This document shows, in pieces, positions 39,844 to 49,333 of a stretch of 64,000 nt of DNA. The DNA comes from an uncultured Stomatobaculum sp. (GTDB lineage Bacteria > Bacillota > Clostridia > Lachnospirales > Lachnospiraceae). Position 1 is the first letter of the stretch. Each line of letters starts with the position of its first letter. The stretch is from positions 1 through 64,000 of the forward strand of contig NZ_CALEYG010000003.1 in the NCBI RefSeq assembly GCF_937924975.1, in the 5' to 3' direction. The notes below the pieces were generated by a model, which was given only the letters and a program-made list of their open reading frames with translations, did no database searches and was not told where the DNA came from. Position numbers and translations under genes: made by a program.

Positions 39844-39858
39844 TTTTCGGTGTATAAT
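39830..39858 (+). promoter_or_regulatory. Promoter of serS, nested in the terminator stem
   Basis: TTGTCT (39830-39835), a 17-bp spacer and consensus TATAAT (39853-39858). The -35 coincides with the end of the terminator's 3' arm. No T-box leader fits between here and serS. Confidence 0.7.
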
Positions 39859-39905
39859 CGGTTAAATCTTTTTTGCGGGCGGACAAGCGCTTAGGAGGAG
39901 TAGGA

Positions 39906-41189
39906 ATGATTGATATTCGGTTTCTGAGGGAAAACCCGGAGGCGGTGAAGGAGAATATTCGGAAGAAGTTTCAGGAGCAGAAGCTCCCGCTGGTGGACGA
40001 AGTCATTGCGCTCGATGAGGAGAGCCGCAAGACCCAGGCGGAGGCCGATCAGCTTCGCAGCGACCGGAATAAAATCTCAAAGAGCATCGGCGCTCTGATG
40101 GGACAGGGCAAGAAGGACGAGGCCGAGAAGGCGAAAGAAGAAGTCGCAAAGATTAACGAGCGCCTCGCGGCACTCGAGCCGAGAGAGGCGGAAATCACGG
40201 CCAGAATCCGGGAGATTATGCTGACCATCCCGCAGATCATGGATCCGTCGGTTCCGATCGGCAAAGACGATTCCTGCAATGTCGAAATTCAGCGCTACGG
40301 CGAGCCGGTGGTGCCGGATTTTGAGATTCCCTACCACACGGATATCATGGAGCGCCTGCACGGCATTGACTTAGAGGCAGCCGGCAAAGTCGCGGGCAAC
40401 GGCTTCTACTACCTGCTCGGCGACATTGCGAGACTGCACTCGGCGGTGCTGAGCTACGCGCGCGACTTTATGATTGACCGCGGCTTCACCTATGTGATTC
40501 CGCCCTACATGATCCACTCCGATGTCGTGACCGGCGTGATGAGCTTCCCCGAGATGGACGCGATGATGTATAAAATCGAGGGCGAGGATCTCTATCTGAT
40601 CGGCACGAGCGAGCACTCGATGATCGGGCGCTTTATTGACAGCGTGAACGACGAGGCAAAGCTCCCCTACACGCTGACTTCCTATTCCCCCTGTTTCCGC
40701 AAGGAGAAGGGCGCACACGGCATCGAAGAGCGCGGTGTGTACCGCATTCACCAGTTCGAGAAGCAGGAGATGATTGTCATCTGCAAGCCGGAAGAGTCGA
40801 TGGACTGGTATAACAAGCTCTGGCAGAACACCGTGGATTTCTTCCGCAGCCTCGATATTCCGGTCAGAACGCTCGAGTGCTGCTCCGGCGATCTTGCGGA
40901 TCTCAAGGTCAAGAGCTGTGACGTGGAGGCTTGGAGCCCGCGCCAGAAGAAGTATTTTGAGGTGGGCAGCTGCTCGAACCTCGGCGATGCGCAGGCGCGC
41001 CGCCTCCGCATCCGCGTGAAGGGCGCGGACGGCAAGAAATACCTCGCCCACACCTTGAATAACACCTGCGTCGCACCGCCGCGCATGCTGATTGCATTCC
41101 TCGAGAACAATTTGCAGGCGGACGGATCGGTCCGTATTCCTGAAGCACTTCGTCCCTACATGGGTGGCAAGTCTGAACTGAGAGCCTGA
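39906..41189 (+). CDS. serS: Seryl-tRNA synthetase
   Basis: 427 residues from ATG 39906 ([10 protein letters not shown]) with TTAGGAGGAG upstream. N-terminal coiled-coil arm (about 30-100) that grips the tRNA-Ser long arm; class II catalytic motifs include [18 protein letters not shown] (motif 2) and the motif 3 region [18 protein letters not shown]. First gene of a probable serS-guaB-apbE-YfhO unit (gaps of 13, 11 and 27 bp). Confidence 0.96.
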   Translation: MIDIRFLRENPEAVKENIRKKFQEQKLPLVDEVIALDEESRKTQAEADQLRSDRNKISKSIGALMGQGKKDEAEKAKEEVAKINERLAALEPREAEITARIREIMLTIPQIMDPSVPIGKDDSCNVEIQRYGEPVVPDFEIPYHTDIMERLHGIDLEAAGKVAGNGFYYLLGDIARLHSAVLSYARDFMIDRGFTYVIPPYMIHSDVVTGVMSFPEMDAMMYKIEGEDLYLIGTSEHSMIGRFIDSVNDEAKLPYTLTSYSPCFRKEKGAHGIEERGVYRIHQFEKQEMIVICKPEESMDWYNKLWQNTVDFFRSLDIPVRTLECCSGDLADLKVKSCDVEAWSPRQKKYFEVGSCSNLGDAQARRLRIRVKGADGKKYLAHTLNNTCVAPPRMLIAFLENNLQADGSVRIPEALRPYMGGKSELRA

Positions 41190-41202
41190 AAGGAGTAAAG
41201 AG

Positions 41203-42708
41203 ATGGCATACTATTTTGAGGAACCGTCGAGAACATTCGGAGAGTACCTTCTGGTTCCGGGATACAGCTCCGCACAGTGTGTTCCGACCGCTGTGAGCCT
41301 GAAAACGCCGCTGGTGCGTTTCCGGAAGGGCGAGGAGCAGTGCCCGGTTGAGATGAATATTCCGATGGTCTCCGCCATCATGCAGTCGGTTTCCGGCGAT
41401 AAGCTTGCGATTGCGCTCGCAAAGCAGGGCGGCGTCTCCTTTATTTACGGCTCCCAGAGCGTCGAGGATGAGGCGGACATGGTGCGCCGCGTCAAGCAGT
41501 ACAAGAAGGGCTTTGTGACCTCGGATTCGAACCTGCCGCCGACCGCAACCTTGGCGGACGTGCTTGAGCTGAAGAATGAGACCGGTCACTCGACGGTCGC
41601 CATCACGGATGACGGCACGGCGCACGGCAAGCTCCTCGGTATTGTCGCGAGCCGCGACTACCGCTTGTCTCGTATGCCGATGGATCTCAGCGTCAAAGAG
41701 TTCATGACCCCGCTGGAGCGTCTCATCACGGCGCCGGCGAGCACAAATCTCCACGACTGCAATGACATTATCTGGGACAACAAGATTAACTCCCTGCCCC
41801 TTGTCGACGACGAGGGCAGACTTCAGTACATGGTGTTCCGCAAGGACTACGACAGCCACAAGGAGAATGTGAACGAGCTTCTCGACGAGAACAAGTCCTA
41901 TGTGGTCGGTGCGGGCATCAACACGCGCGATTATGAGACCCGCGTCCCGGCTCTGGTCGAGGCGGGTGTCGATGTGCTTTGCATCGATTCCTCCGAGGGC
42001 TATTCCGAGTGGCAGGAGAGAACCATCTCCTGGATTCGCGCGAACTACGGCGACCGCGTCAAGGTCGGCGCGGGCAATGTTGTGGACCGTGAGGGCTTCC
42101 TCTTCCTCGCGAAGGCGGGCGCCGATTTCGTGAAGATCGGCATCGGCGGCGGTTCCATCTGCATCACCCGCGAGACCAAGGGCATCGGCAGAGGCCAGGC
42201 AACGGCAGTCATCGAAGTCGCGAAGGCGAGAGACGACTACTTCAAGCAGACCGGTATCTATGTTCCGATTTGCTCGGACGGCGGCATTGTCCACGACTAC
42301 CACATCACGCTGGCACTCGCGATGGGCGCCGATTTCGTGATGTTGGGTCGCTATTTCGCGCGCTTTGACGAGAGTCCGACCGCAAAACTTCGCATCAACG
42401 GCAACTATGTCAAGGAGTACTGGGGCGAGGGTTCGAACCGCGCGCGGAACTGGCAGCGCTACGACCTCGGCGGCGCACAGAAGCTCTCGTTCGAAGAGGG
42501 CGTGGACAGCTATGTTCCCTATGCGGGCACACTCGCGGAGGGCGTACAGACGACGCTCTACAAAGTGCGCTCGACCATGTGCAACTGTGGTGCGCTTTCC
42601 ATCGAAGAGCTGCAGGAGAAGGCGAGACTGACCGTTGTCTCCTCGACCTCGATTGTCGAGGGAGGCAGCCACGATGTCATTCTCAGGAACAATAACCAGA
42701 CGAACTGA
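41203..42708 (+). CDS. guaB: IMP dehydrogenase
   Basis: 501 residues. TIM barrel with a CBS pair inserted (about 95-230: [35 protein letters not shown]). The catalytic loop reads [12 protein letters not shown] with Cys near 317; most GuaB proteins have GPGS and CTTR, so this is a variant loop. NAD-dependent oxidation of IMP to XMP, the committed step to GMP. The flap region [10 protein letters not shown] follows near 410. Confidence 0.93.
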   Translation: MAYYFEEPSRTFGEYLLVPGYSSAQCVPTAVSLKTPLVRFRKGEEQCPVEMNIPMVSAIMQSVSGDKLAIALAKQGGVSFIYGSQSVEDEADMVRRVKQYKKGFVTSDSNLPPTATLADVLELKNETGHSTVAITDDGTAHGKLLGIVASRDYRLSRMPMDLSVKEFMTPLERLITAPASTNLHDCNDIIWDNKINSLPLVDDEGRLQYMVFRKDYDSHKENVNELLDENKSYVVGAGINTRDYETRVPALVEAGVDVLCIDSSEGYSEWQERTISWIRANYGDRVKVGAGNVVDREGFLFLAKAGADFVKIGIGGGSICITRETKGIGRGQATAVIEVAKARDDYFKQTGIYVPICSDGGIVHDYHITLALAMGADFVMLGRYFARFDESPTAKLRINGNYVKEYWGEGSNRARNWQRYDLGGAQKLSFEEGVDSYVPYAGTLAEGVQTTLYKVRSTMCNCGALSIEELQEKARLTVVSSTSIVEGGSHDVILRNNNQTN

Positions 42709-42719
42709 CAGGGGGTTCC

Positions 42720-43730
42720 GTGAAAAAGAAATCCCTCGCCGCGCTCTGCCTTATCGCGGTGCTGCTACTCGGAATTCTTTGGCGCCTGCAGGCAGAGCGA
42801 ACGAACCGAAAGCCGCTAGAGCGCAGCGGCTTTCTCTTTGACACCGTGATTGCGGTCTCGCTCTACGACAAGCAGGACGAGACTGTGCTCGACGAGGCTT
42901 TTCAGCTGCTCGAGCACTACGAGGAAGTGTTTTCGCCGACGAAGACCGACAGCGAGCTGTACCGCATGAATCACCGCGGCAGCGGTGTCACAACTTGGAA
43001 GGCGAGTCCTGCGATGCTCGACATGGTAAAGCTCGGACTCCGCTACAGTGAGCTCTCCGACGGCGCCTTTGATGTGACGGTGCTTCCGCTGAGTTCGCTC
43101 TGGAACTTTTCGGGCGGCGAGCCCAAGCTGCCTTCCGAGCCAGAGATTCAGGCGGCACTTGCAAAAGTCGACTATCGACGCGTGCACATCGAGGGAGATG
43201 TGATCGACTTCGGCGATGATGTCACGCAGATTGACTCGGGCTCCACGGCAAAGGGATATATTGCCGACCGCCTGAAGGATTTCCTGGTCGAGAAAGGCGT
43301 CAAGAGTGCCATCATCAACCTCGGCGGCAATGTGCTCTGTATCGGCGAAAAGGCGAAGGGCAAGCCCTTCCAGATTGCCATCCGGAAACCGGAAGAGCAC
43401 TCGAACGATGTCGTCAAAATTCTGGATATCGACGGACTCTCTGTCGTGTCCTCGGGCGTCTATGAGCGCTTTTTCGACATTGACGGCGTCCACTATCACC
43501 ATATCTTAAATCCGCGCACAGGCTACCCCTATCAGAACGGCATTACGTCCGTGACCATTGTGGGGCCGAGCTCAGCGGAGTGCGATGCGCTCTCGACGAC
43601 GGTTTTTTCGCTGGGGCAGGAGGCCGGCATGGCGCTGCTCAATCGCACAGAGGGCTATTACGGCTATATGATTCTGGAAGACGGCACCATGCTGACTTCG
43701 GAGGGCGCACAGCCCGGTAAGAATCCGTAG
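42720..43730 (+). CDS. apbE: FAD:protein FMN transferase
   Basis: 336 residues from GTG 42720. A single N-terminal membrane anchor (LAALCLIAVLLLGILW) without a lipobox Cys places the domain outside the membrane. ApbE motifs: FFSPTK-like VFSPTKTDSELYRMNH, DSGSTAKGYIADRL, INLGGNVL, HHILNPRTGYP and CDALSTTVFSLG. It attaches FMN to Thr of exported flavoproteins such as Rnf or Nqr subunits. Such targets are not in the window. Confidence 0.92.
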   Translation: MKKKSLAALCLIAVLLLGILWRLQAERTNRKPLERSGFLFDTVIAVSLYDKQDETVLDEAFQLLEHYEEVFSPTKTDSELYRMNHRGSGVTTWKASPAMLDMVKLGLRYSELSDGAFDVTVLPLSSLWNFSGGEPKLPSEPEIQAALAKVDYRRVHIEGDVIDFGDDVTQIDSGSTAKGYIADRLKDFLVEKGVKSAIINLGGNVLCIGEKAKGKPFQIAIRKPEEHSNDVVKILDIDGLSVVSSGVYERFFDIDGVHYHHILNPRTGYPYQNGITSVTIVGPSSAECDALSTTVFSLGQEAGMALLNRTEGYYGYMILEDGTMLTSEGAQPGKNP

Positions 43731-43757
43731 TATTTTGGGAAGGAGTTAAAACGGCCG

Positions 43758-46385
43758 ATGACGATGAAACAGAGACGTTCTCGTAGGAGGATTTTACTCC
43801 TTTCCTTTTTTGTGCCGCTTTTTGCGTTGCTCTGCCTGTTTGTGCAACGCGGCATCTTCCCGTTCGGCGAGGAGAGCTTTCTTCGCACCGACCTCTACCA
43901 CCAGTACGCGCCCTTTTTCTCCGAATTCCAGTACAAGTTACAGCACGGCGGCAGCCTCCTGTACAGCTGGGACATCGGCCTCGGGGTAAACTTCACGGCA
44001 ATCTACGCCTACTACCTTGCGAGTCCCCTAAACTGGTTCGTGGTGCTGTTTCCGAAGCGCTATGTGATTGAGTTCGTGACGCTTCTGATTGTGATAAAGA
44101 CAGCGCTCTCCTCGGTCAGCATGACCTACTATCTGCTGCGCCACAGCCGCCGGGACGGACTTTTTGCACCGATTTTCGGTATCCTCTATGCCTTTTCGGC
44201 CTATATGGCAGCCTATTCCTGGAATGTCATGTGGCTCGACTGCATCGTGCTGTTCCCGCTGATACTGCTCGGCACGGAGGAAATGGTGCGGGGCGAGAGC
44301 TCGATGAAGTACATTCTCTGCCTCGGTCTGAGTATTCTCTCGAACTACTATATATCCATCATGATCTGCCTGTTCTTGGTTTTTTATGCGGTCTTTCAGG
44401 CAGTCACGGCGGAACTCGGCCCGGCGGAAACCGGAAAGGCAGCGCTTCGCTTTGCAATCGCCTCGCTGATCGCGGCGGGGCTCGCGGCGGTGGTGCTCCT
44501 GCCGGAGATTTTTGCGCTGCGTTTAACGGCCTCGGGCGAGATGAACTTCCCGAAGACCTTTGAGAGTTACTTCTCGATTGTCGACATGATGGCGCGTCAG
44601 CTCCCGTTTGTGGAGTGCGAGATCGGCCTTGACCACTGGCCGAACATTTACTGCGGTATTTTCACGCTACAGCTTTTGCTCCTGTACTTTACAAGCCGCG
44701 AAGTGCCGATTAAGCAGCGCGTGGGTTATGCGCTGTTCCTGCTCTTTTTCTTTGCGAGTTTTTCGGTCAATGTGCTGAACTACATCTGGCACGGCTTCCA
44801 CTACCCGAATTCGCTCCCTGCGAGACAGAGCTTTATCTTTTGTTTCCTCGTGCTCTATCTCTCGTTTCAGGCCCTGGAGCACTTTCCGCGTTTTTCGCCG
44901 CGCGAAATTTTCCTGAGTTTTGCGGCAGTGGTGCTCTTTATTCTGTTTGCCGAAAAACTGGTCACGGAAGAACATTTTCATTTCTGGGTCTTTTATCTCG
45001 CGTTTCTGCTCGCGGCGCTCTACGGGCTCATTTTCCGCTCCTATGCGACGGGACAGTTTGCGAGGGAGTACTATTTTTGCATATTGCTCCTTCTGGTCAC
45101 GCTGGAGTCGACGCTGAATCTCGCCTATACGAGCATACCGACGACGAGCCGCACCGAATATACTGCGGACAATGCGGATATTCAGCTGCTGAAAAAATCG
45201 GTTCCCGAGACGCCGTTTGTGCGCTTCAAAAAGTACGAGCGGAAGAGTAAGGACGACGGCGCTTTCTTGAACTTCCACTCGGTCTCACTCTTTAGCTCGA
45301 CCGCCGATAAGTCGCTCACGGACTTCCTGCGCTCGGTCGGCTGCGAGGCGTCGGTCAACGCCTATTCGATCACCGGTTCCACGCCGCTCGTCGATGCGCT
45401 GCTGGATGTCGGGTACGGCTTTGTCTCGGACGAAACGTACGATAAGAGCCAAGAAGAGGCAGGGCGCTCCGGCTCAACTGTGCTCGTCAAAAACCCTGAC
45501 ACGCTGCCGCTCGGGTTTGTGGCAGAGCACGACTTCACGGACAGTTGGAGCCGCACCTTTGAGAATCCCGCCGATGTGCAGAACGATCTCTGCAACCTGT
45601 TCAATACGTCGCCTGTGCTGATTGCGTACGACACCAAGCCGAACGGCAGTCAGGAGAGCATGACAGTGGAGCAGGACGGCCTCTACTTTGCCTTTGCGAC
45701 CAATGCGAAGGCAAATAAGATCAAGTTTTCGTCGGACGACAAAGACAAGACCTTCGACAATCTGAAACGCCGCTATCTGATGGAACTCGGTTACCGGAAG
45801 GCGGGCGAAATTCTGAACTTTTCGGAGATTTCCGACGATAAGCCCGAGCCCTCGGTCGTCGTGTACCGCTTTGATTTCGACGCACTGAAAGAACTCCGAC
45901 AGGCCATGCTGAAGCACGGGATGCAGATAGACAGTTATACGGACAACACAATCAACGCAGAGGTCGAGGCGGAGGGGCCGTCCCTGCTCTTTACGAGCAT
46001 CCCCTATGACAAGGGCTGGACAGTCTATGTGGACAGGAAGCCGGTCAAGACCGAGAAGGCCATGGATGCCTTTCTCGCGTTCCGCGTCCCGAGCGGACAG
46101 CACCACATTCATTTCCGATATTTCCCGGAGGGGCTGAAACTCGGTGCCTTTGTGAGTTTCCTGTCGCTCCTGGCGCTCGTCTTCTTCCGGCGCTTTGAAA
46201 AGAACTATGAACAGCGCTTCCAGCGGCGCGTCACAAAGCGCTATGAGGCGCTCTATCAGGAGATGCAGGAGGCTTCCCTCCGGATGCGCGCCGAGAGCCT
46301 TGCGGCACAGCAGGCAGACGCAGCGCAGCAGACAGACGCAGCCGCAGAAGACGGCGTACAGCTCGTAAATTTTGAGGAGCTCTGA
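43758..46385 (+). CDS. YfhO family polytopic membrane protein
   Basis: 875 residues. About 12 membrane helices in the first ~450 residues and one near 800, with a large extracellular domain between and a Gln/Ala-rich cytoplasmic tail. The family start is clear: DLYHQYAPFFSEFQYKL and SWDIGLGVNF, then MWLDCIVLFPLILLG. YfhO proteins resemble GT-C glycosyltransferases and some glycosylate lipoteichoic acid (B. subtilis YfhO, L. monocytogenes GtlB). The acceptor here is unknown. Last gene of its unit, followed by a strong terminator. Confidence 0.88.
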   Translation: MTMKQRRSRRRILLLSFFVPLFALLCLFVQRGIFPFGEESFLRTDLYHQYAPFFSEFQYKLQHGGSLLYSWDIGLGVNFTAIYAYYLASPLNWFVVLFPKRYVIEFVTLLIVIKTALSSVSMTYYLLRHSRRDGLFAPIFGILYAFSAYMAAYSWNVMWLDCIVLFPLILLGTEEMVRGESSMKYILCLGLSILSNYYISIMICLFLVFYAVFQAVTAELGPAETGKAALRFAIASLIAAGLAAVVLLPEIFALRLTASGEMNFPKTFESYFSIVDMMARQLPFVECEIGLDHWPNIYCGIFTLQLLLLYFTSREVPIKQRVGYALFLLFFFASFSVNVLNYIWHGFHYPNSLPARQSFIFCFLVLYLSFQALEHFPRFSPREIFLSFAAVVLFILFAEKLVTEEHFHFWVFYLAFLLAALYGLIFRSYATGQFAREYYFCILLLLVTLESTLNLAYTSIPTTSRTEYTADNADIQLLKKSVPETPFVRFKKYERKSKDDGAFLNFHSVSLFSSTADKSLTDFLRSVGCEASVNAYSITGSTPLVDALLDVGYGFVSDETYDKSQEEAGRSGSTVLVKNPDTLPLGFVAEHDFTDSWSRTFENPADVQNDLCNLFNTSPVLIAYDTKPNGSQESMTVEQDGLYFAFATNAKANKIKFSSDDKDKTFDNLKRRYLMELGYRKAGEILNFSEISDDKPEPSVVVYRFDFDALKELRQAMLKHGMQIDSYTDNTINAEVEAEGPSLLFTSIPYDKGWTVYVDRKPVKTEKAMDAFLAFRVPSGQHHIHFRYFPEGLKLGAFVSFLSLLALVFFRRFEKNYEQRFQRRVTKRYEALYQEMQEASLRMRAESLAAQQADAAQQTDAAAEDGVQLVNFEEL

Positions 46386-46417
46386 GAATTGCAGCCAAGA
46401 AACGATACACAGGAAAG

Positions 46418-46457
46418 AACAAGGTTTGCCTTCCCGGCAGACCTTGTTTTTTTTTCG
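46418..46457 (+). terminator. Terminator after the YfhO gene (copy 1 of a near-identical pair)
   Basis: AACAAGGTTTGCC (46418-46430) pairs with GGCAGACCTTGTT (46436-46448), 13 bp with one G-T pair and a TTCCC loop, then nine or more T residues. A near-identical hairpin lies at 47263-47303. Confidence 0.9.
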
Positions 46458-46493
46458 CGTTTTTATTTTTGCAAATAATTGTAGTCGTAAGTC

Positions 46494-46506
46494 TTTTTTT
46501 TTTTTT
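46494..46506 (+). repeat. Poly-T tract (13 bases)
   Basis: Thirteen consecutive T residues about 100 bp upstream of the wall-binding protein start. Tracts of this length slip easily during replication and can vary promoter strength. No clear -35/-10 pair is seen next to it. Confidence 0.5.
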
Positions 46507-46609
46507 GAGTTATGTTACATTTGTTTCCGACGGCCTGCTTTATGAGAAAATAGAAGTTCTCGGCAGCCGGACACAAATCATAACACTTTGACTTGAAGGG
46601 AGAAACAGT

Positions 46610-47185
46610 ATGAAGAAGAGACTTATGACAGCGGCGGCAGCAGTTTGCGGCACAGTGATGATGGCAATGCCGGTTCTTGCGGCAAATGCAGGCTGGCAAC
46701 GGGACAACCGCGGCTGGTGGTATCGGTATGCGGACGGGGGCTATGCAAAGTCTGCCTGGGTTTCCGACAACGGGAACTGGTACCGCATGGACGAGAACGG
46801 CTACATGCAGACCGGCTGGGTCAATGTGAACGGAGACTGGTATTATCTGGATGCTTCCGGCAGTATGCAGACCGGCGAGGTTGAGGTTGGCGGAAATCGA
46901 TTTATGCTCTCAGACCAGCATGACGGCAGATATGGTCGTATGCTTCGGAATGGGGAGGTTTATAAAGGACAAGCAATAAGTGCCTGGACAGAAGGCTCCG
47001 GACACCCGGAAGGGGCGTTAAAGGAAGACGAACGTAGAACTAGTGTAATTCAGGAGAGCAGAGGCGATCTGGATGCAGACGACACAATTAAGGCATTACA
47101 GGAGCAAGATCTTGAGAACGCAAAGCGGGAATGGGCATCCCCAGAGTTTCAGCAGTATTTTAAGTCGTATCATGCAAATGACTGA
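46610..47185 (+). CDS. Small secreted cell-wall-binding repeat protein
   Basis: 191 residues from ATG 46610 with AAGGGAG upstream. Signal peptide (cut near MPVLAAN), then three WYY-type wall-binding repeats (about 28-98: DNRGWWYRYADGGYA, GNWYRMDENGYMQTGW, GDWYYLDASGSMQTGE). The rest (about 100-191) is charged, predicted helical and of no known family. Its codons become more A+T-rich. The repeats are related to those of the CAP-domain protein at 3.4 kb. It lies between two near-identical terminators and is probably a single-gene unit. Confidence 0.8.
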   Translation: MKKRLMTAAAAVCGTVMMAMPVLAANAGWQRDNRGWWYRYADGGYAKSAWVSDNGNWYRMDENGYMQTGWVNVNGDWYYLDASGSMQTGEVEVGGNRFMLSDQHDGRYGRMLRNGEVYKGQAISAWTEGSGHPEGALKEDERRTSVIQESRGDLDADDTIKALQEQDLENAKREWASPEFQQYFKSYHAND

Positions 47186-47262
47186 GTTGAATGGATTTTC
47201 GAAGCCCCAATTTTGACGCAGGGTTCTGAAGATGTCAGAAGCCTTTCTGTGATTCGATAAGC

Positions 47263-47303
47263 AAAAAACAAGGTCTGCCCTTCTCGGCAGACCTTGTTTT
47301 TTT
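47263..47303. terminator. Bidirectional terminator (copy 2), between the wall-binding gene and the PrpR-type gene
   Basis: Perfect 13-bp stem AACAAGGTCTGCC / GGCAGACCTTGTT (47267-47279, 47286-47298), extended by A and T runs on both sides. It serves both the plus-strand gene ending at 47185 and the minus-strand gene ending at 47312. Confidence 0.9.
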
Positions 47304-47311
47304 GCGCGATT

Positions 47312-49120
47312 TTATTCCTGTTCCCCCTGATTCAGATACCGCCATAGTGTTGTCCGGCTGATGCCGAGTTCTCTGGCTGCCGCGGCGCGGTTGCCGCCGT
47401 GGGAGGCCACGGTTTCCTGGATAATTTCCAGGATGCGCTGGTCGAGTGTTTTCGGCGCGGACGGTTGCATGGCTTGCTTGTCCACCGGTTCCGCCGTGCG
47501 AAGCAGGCGCTCGCGCTGCAAAAGGTCCAGGACAGTGCTGCTCCGGATATAGGCACTGTCGGAGAGCGCGGCGAGAGAGCGGAGCAGGTTCTTGAACTGT
47601 GTGTAGTTATTCGGCCAGGAATAGCTGCGGAGCAGCTCCAGCGCGCGCGGTTCGAAGGCGGAAATCTGTTTGCCGAGCTCTAGATTCAGGTTGTTCAGGT
47701 AGAGACTTGCAAGCGAGGGAATTTCATCGGCGCGATTTCGGAGCGAGGGGAGTCTCAGGCTCATGCAGCCGAGCCGCTCGCTGAAGAGCCGCGTCATCTC
47801 GCTGACCGGCGCATCGTCCGCGACGGCGGCCGAAAAAAGCAGGCGCACCCGGCGCGCAAGGCCGGTGTCCTTGATGGCGGAGAGCAATGCGCGCCCCTGC
47901 GCTTCCGGAATCTGCTCGAGGTTCTGGAAATAGACTGTGTTGCCGCTGTCGCAGAGCGGCGAGTTGTAGTGATCGAGGAGGAAATCCCAGCTCTTATCCG
48001 AAGCTTCGGCGCAGTCCACGACGACGAGCGGATTGTTGACGAGCAGACTGTGCAGATAGAGAAAGCGCGCAATCTGTTCTTTGCCCGTGCCGCTCTCACC
48101 GAGGATCAGCAGAGGCTGTTGCAGGCGTGCCAAAGCCTTGATTTCCGTGCCGAGCGATCCCATGGCACCGCTTAAGCTGTAAAAACTGTTGGAGAACAAA
48201 AATTCACACTCCCCCTTGCCGAAGGTTCGTATGCCGGTGTTACGCCGGTGCAGCGGAATGCGGGAGGGCATACAGTAGAAGAGAGTGCGCTCCGCGCGGT
48301 CCAGAAACACCTGTTTTGCGGTGATATGGAAGAACTCTCCCCGGTCGCTGTGATAAAAACGGAGCGTGCCGTTCCGCGGCACTTCACGCTGTACCGTGCG
48401 CAGTTTTTGCAGGAGCGCATCGGGAAATTCCGCGAGGCTGCTGTAGAAAAGAGTGCCGTCATCGGAGAGCACGGCGACAAGGGCGCCCTGCCCTTCGGTT
48501 ACGCTCTTTAAGAGCGTATTCTCTCTGCGAAGGCGCACAAACCAGGCACTCAAGGTGAGCGCCTGATCAATCGCTGTGTGAATGCTCTCGGTTCCCGAGG
48601 TAATCAGGAAAGCATCCAGACCGAGCTGTCTTGCGGTGGTGTGCGCTATCATATCGCAGACCACCATGTGGTAGCCGTCCTGCTGTAGCTTTTTGAGGGC
48701 GGCAGGCACTTCATCGGCGCTGGCAATCGTGAAGATATCGAGCTCCAGTCCGAGGAGTGCGGAGAGCGTGTGTGCGGGCTCGGTGATGCTCTGGAAACCG
48801 ACAATCGCATAGCGCTTGGTGTAATTTTCCGCGAGTTTGATGGTGCGGAGTATGTCATAGATGGAAATCGGAATCTCCACGACCGGAAGCGAGGTCTTGT
48901 TTCGGAGCAGCTTCGCCGTGCCGCCGCGGGAGATGATACAGTCATAGATACTGATGTCAGTGGCCTCTAAGATTGCGAGTGCCGCATCGAGGTCGGCGGT
49001 GAAAATGTCGAAGTCGGCCTGCGGATAGGCCTCTGTGGCGTGTTGCAGTGCCGTATTCATTCCTTCATAAGGCGCAATCGCAAGGATGCGGATATGTGGC
49101 TGTTTGTTGTTTGCTGTCAT
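47312..49120 (-). CDS. PrpR-type transcriptional regulator without GAFTGA motif
   Basis: 602 residues from ATG 49120, with GGAGGAGGTG upstream on the minus strand; a longer frame to 49246 lacks a ribosome site. Residues ~1-190 are a PrpR_N sensor domain (IRILAIAPYEGMNTAL, IISRGGTAKLLRN, LPVVEIPISIYDILR). A PAS-like region follows. The AAA+ domain has Walker A LGESGTGKEQIA, but the GAFTGA loop is missing and Walker B is degraded (TVYFQNLEQ). A Fis-type helix-turn-helix ends it (HGGNRAAAARELGISRTTLWRYL). It should not activate sigma-54 polymerase; it probably controls the divergent acid-sugar operon through the dyads found there. Confidence 0.85.
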   Translation of the reverse strand: MTANNKQPHIRILAIAPYEGMNTALQHATEAYPQADFDIFTADLDAALAILEATDISIYDCIISRGGTAKLLRNKTSLPVVEIPISIYDILRTIKLAENYTKRYAIVGFQSITEPAHTLSALLGLELDIFTIASADEVPAALKKLQQDGYHMVVCDMIAHTTARQLGLDAFLITSGTESIHTAIDQALTLSAWFVRLRRENTLLKSVTEGQGALVAVLSDDGTLFYSSLAEFPDALLQKLRTVQREVPRNGTLRFYHSDRGEFFHITAKQVFLDRAERTLFYCMPSRIPLHRRNTGIRTFGKGECEFLFSNSFYSLSGAMGSLGTEIKALARLQQPLLILGESGTGKEQIARFLYLHSLLVNNPLVVVDCAEASDKSWDFLLDHYNSPLCDSGNTVYFQNLEQIPEAQGRALLSAIKDTGLARRVRLLFSAAVADDAPVSEMTRLFSERLGCMSLRLPSLRNRADEIPSLASLYLNNLNLELGKQISAFEPRALELLRSYSWPNNYTQFKNLLRSLAALSDSAYIRSSTVLDLLQRERLLRTAEPVDKQAMQPSAPKTLDQRILEIIQETVASHGGNRAAAARELGISRTTLWRYLNQGEQE

Positions 49121-49142
49121 GAAGACACCTCCTCCTAGTTTC

Positions 49143-49151
49143 AGTATACCA
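49143..49151 (-). promoter_or_regulatory. Extended -10 promoter of the PrpR-type regulator
   Basis: On the minus strand TGG followed by TATACT (49151-49143), about 22 bases from the start codon. The -35 region is weak. Operator O1 lies just upstream of it, so autoregulation is possible. Confidence 0.5.
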
Positions 49152-49179
49152 GCTTTGCCGAAAAGAAAAAGAGGATTGC

Positions 49180-49194
49180 GTTTCAAATAGGAAC
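49180..49194. promoter_or_regulatory. Predicted operator O1 of the acid-sugar regulon
   Basis: GTTTCAAATAGGAAC, a 15-bp imperfect dyad with half-site GTTTC. Centre 49187, 105 bp before the last base of the -10 at 49287-49292. Confidence 0.6.
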
Positions 49195-49229
49195 CCAAAA
49201 TTGACTCGACCGGATTCAAAAGGGACACT

Positions 49230-49244
49230 GTGTCAAATTGAAAC
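49230..49244. promoter_or_regulatory. Predicted operator O2 of the acid-sugar regulon
   Basis: GTGTCAAATTGAAAC, the most symmetric copy. Centre 49237, 50 bp from O1 and 55 bp before the end of the -10. A poorer copy lies at 49213-49227. Confidence 0.65.
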
Positions 49245-49263
49245 ACTTTTTCTGCATTTTTGC

Positions 49264-49292
49264 GTGCATTCTCTGCGGCAATTTAGCATAAT
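49264..49292 (+). promoter_or_regulatory. Probable activator-dependent promoter of the acid-sugar operon
   Basis: CATAAT at 49287-49292 with a poor -35 (GTGCAT at 49264-49269, 17-bp spacer). A weak -35 with upstream dyads suits an activated promoter. No sigma-54 -24/-12 pair is present. Confidence 0.5.
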
Positions 49293-49333
49293 GAAACCAT
49301 ACCTTGGCAATAACCGGAGAAAGAGGAGGAGAC

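Noticed and set aside
39859..39905. T-box leader for serS
   Set aside because: Fewer than 50 bases lie between promoter and start codon, too few for a T-box.
49195..49333. Sigma-54 promoter for the acid-sugar operon
   Set aside because: TTGGCA occurs near 49304 but no GC doublet follows at the proper distance, and the regulator lacks GAFTGA.
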